Below are positions 61,962 through 64,000 of a DNA stretch of 64,000 nucleotides, piece after piece. The stretch covers positions 248,001-312,000 of the forward strand of contig NZ_JASBRI010000022.1 in assembly GCF_030149515.1 (NCBI RefSeq), written 5' to 3'. Origin of the DNA: Maricaulis sp. Lineage in GTDB: Bacteria; Pseudomonadota; Alphaproteobacteria; Caulobacterales; Maricaulaceae. A program made the translations under genes and the position numbers. Position 1 is the stretch's first letter; each line of letters opens with the position of its first letter. The notes under the pieces were generated by a model. It worked only from the letters and a program-made list of their open reading frames with translations, made no database searches and was not told the origin of the DNA.

Positions 61962-64000
61962 ATGACACACGCAAATCCGAACCCGCGCTCGTGGCGCAAG
62001 GCCTTGTCCACGACCGCATCCGCCGTTGCGCTCGCCGTGGCCGGCGCGGCGACAGCCATCACGCCGGCCGGGGCGATTCCCTACCGGGACGATGTCGGCG
62101 ATGGCGGTTCCCAGGCCTTCGCCGCCGGCTGGGATGGCGTGGTTCAGATTTTCATGTGGGACCAGGCCTCCGGCAGCATCTTCTTCAACTGCACCGGTTC
62201 GATGGTGAATGCGCGCACGGTTCTCACCGCGGCCCACTGCCTGAATTCGCGCAGCTCGGAAGACTATGGTTTCGGCGGCAGCACCGTTCCGATCATCGCC
62301 TACGGCCCGGACACTTTCGTACCGCTGTTCAACTGGATCGGCACCGACCGGCAATTCGTCGACGATCTTAACGGCCTGACCTTCGGCATCGATGCCATCG
62401 TGCATCCGGACGGCGCGATCGACGGGTTTCCCTTCCCGGCCGCCGACGTGGCCATGATCGCCACGCTCGATCCGCTCTATACGCTGCCCACCTATTCCAT
62501 GCTGTTCAGCCCCATCCCCAGCGACGTGTTCGAACAGGGCGTCCTGGTCAACCAGATCGGCTACGGCACCTTCCATGCCGGCTCTACCGACGCCGGCAGC
62601 ATCAATGGCAAGCGCCGCGCCGGCGAAAACATGCTGGGTCTTCTGGCCTCGCAGAGCGATTTCTTCCAGGCACTGGCCCAGAACGAAGGCGCGGGATCGC
62701 CCGCACCGTCCGACAACCAGCTGCTCTACTGGACCGATTTCGACCTGCCGGACCGGACGGGCGAATGCACGCGCGGCGCCGATCCGCTCTTCGCCCTGCC
62801 CAACAGCATTTCCTGCGACGACTGGGACGGTTCCTCCGGCGTCTTCATGGATGGCGACACGGTCATCCTGCCCGGGCCGAGCATCGACTATTTCCCGGGC
62901 GATGCCCTGCCCAACGAAGTGGCAACGGCCGGCGGCGATTCCGGCGGTCCGCTGATGGCGATGAACATCCACGACCAGCCGCTGATCCTCGGCGTGCTGT
63001 CGGGCGGTTTCATCCCTGGCTTCTTCCACGCTGCGGGCCAGTCCTATGGCGAAGTGAGCTATTACAACCCGCTGTTCACGGTTCATGACTTCATTTCCGA
63101 GAACAACCCCTACAAGTATGTCTCGGCGGTCGCCGGGAACGGCGTCTGGAGCGATCCGGAGCACTGGGTCCAGACGATGGATCCGAACTATTTCATCTAT
63201 GATGGCGGGGAGATCGTGAACGGCCTGCCGGACACGCCGGCCGAAGGCCTGGACGGCCGCCGTCCGACCGAAGGGGTGGTTTTCGACACGCCGGTCGGCG
63301 AGTACGATACCGGCGACGATGCTGCTTCCGCGGAAGCACCCGGCTTCTCGGCGACGGGCGATATCGCCAGCCGCAACCCGGCGCAGGCCGCCAGCAACGA
63401 CAAGGCCGAAGCCGTCCTCGTGATGGATGACGCGTCCGCTCCGGCCCAGGCGGCTACTGGCGGCAAGACCGCCACGCCGGTTATGGATACCGGCCCGGCC
63501 ACGACCGATCTGACAGCATCCGGCGTCGTCGCCGACGCGTCGGGCCAGCTGGCCGATGCGGGCCGGTCCGATCCGCTGGCCCAGTCGGGTTCCGCGGCGA
63601 GCCTGGGCGTTGCGTCCGGGCCGGGCTCGACCGGCTTCGTACCCAACAACACGTTCGGCGCGATCGGCACGGCCTTCGCCAATCCGGCCCAGTTCTTCGA
63701 GGTCACGCTCGATGCCGCCGGCACGACCACGCTGGATATGCATGTCGAGATCGACAAGCTGAACATCCGCGGTGCCGGTGCGGCGCTCGACATCGCCAGC
63801 GACTGGTCGCTGTTCAGCAATATCAATGTCGAGGTGTTCGACGGATCGCTGAATGTGGACGGCCTCCTCGGCTCACGCGAACTCGTCCTGTGGGGCGGGG
63901 AGCTGACAGGGTCCGGCGACATTCTCCTGTTCGAGCCCAACCTGCTTTTCGGCAATGGCCTCTACCAGCCCGGTACGCTGTTCAACATCGCCGGCACAGT
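61962..64000 (+). CDS. Secreted trypsin-like (S1) serine protease with probable autotransporter-type passenger; 3' end outside window
   Basis: Frame open from ATG 61962 to the window end (so missing from the ORF track). Signal peptide; TGSMVNARTVLTAAHCL, PAADVAMIATL, TAGGDSGGPLMAM give the H/D/S triad; repetitive Ala/Gly/Asp-rich linker and beta-rich segment follow. Confidence 0.88.
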   Translation, partial: MTHANPNPRSWRKALSTTASAVALAVAGAATAITPAGAIPYRDDVGDGGSQAFAAGWDGVVQIFMWDQASGSIFFNCTGSMVNARTVLTAAHCLNSRSSEDYGFGGSTVPIIAYGPDTFVPLFNWIGTDRQFVDDLNGLTFGIDAIVHPDGAIDGFPFPAADVAMIATLDPLYTLPTYSMLFSPIPSDVFEQGVLVNQIGYGTFHAGSTDAGSINGKRRAGENMLGLLASQSDFFQALAQNEGAGSPAPSDNQLLYWTDFDLPDRTGECTRGADPLFALPNSISCDDWDGSSGVFMDGDTVILPGPSIDYFPGDALPNEVATAGGDSGGPLMAMNIHDQPLILGVLSGGFIPGFFHAAGQSYGEVSYYNPLFTVHDFISENNPYKYVSAVAGNGVWSDPEHWVQTMDPNYFIYDGGEIVNGLPDTPAEGLDGRRPTEGVVFDTPVGEYDTGDDAASAEAPGFSATGDIASRNPAQAASNDKAEAVLVMDDASAPAQAATGGKTATPVMDTGPATTDLTASGVVADASGQLADAGRSDPLAQSGSAASLGVASGPGSTGFVPNNTFGAIGTAFANPAQFFEVTLDAAGTTTLDMHVEIDKLNIRGAGAALDIASDWSLFSNINVEVFDGSLNVDGLLGSRELVLWGGELTGSGDILLFEPNLLFGNGLYQPGTLFNIAGT

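Noticed and set aside
61881-63743. 620-aa minus-strand ORF antisense to the trypsin-like protease
   Set aside because: Low-information Arg/His/Gly-rich shadow ORF; the plus-strand frame has signal peptide and catalytic motifs.

Overview
GC-rich (about 64%), densely packed chromosomal window from an alphaproteobacterium; gene content suggests a Maricaulales/Hyphomonadaceae/Caulobacter-like lineage (inference). It carries core replication genes (dnaA, dnaN, recF, gyrB, polA), ubiquinone genes (ubiE, ubiB), coaBC, dut, mutM, rpsT, the unsaturated fatty acid genes fabA/fabB plus fabI, TCA genes (sucCD, mdh), zapE and mmsA. It also has one tRNA-Arg(CCG), a ParDE toxin-antitoxin pair, and an accessory region at about 43-53.5 kb with tandem uncharacterised paralogs, membrane-LytTR regulators, a carotenoid oxygenase and DUF2306 membrane proteins. 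I see no CRISPR array, rRNA operon, prophage or transposase. The observations I rate highest are: (1) a DnaA with non-canonical residues at the box VII arginine-finger and sensor-1 positions; (2) a tandem pair of proteins that look like degenerate GGDEF/EAL relatives; (3) a 32-bp perfectly alternating pyrimidine-purine (Z-DNA-prone) tract plus a 14-bp palindrome in the 84-bp gyrB upstream region; (4) a 28-bp near-perfect palindrome and paired GANTC sites upstream of dnaA; (5) repeated membrane-LytTR/partner neighbourhoods; (6) coaC and coaB split into overlapping frames; and (7) a 32-aa membrane microprotein coupled to a thioesterase and absent from the ORF track. All family calls come from reading motifs by eye; no searches were run.
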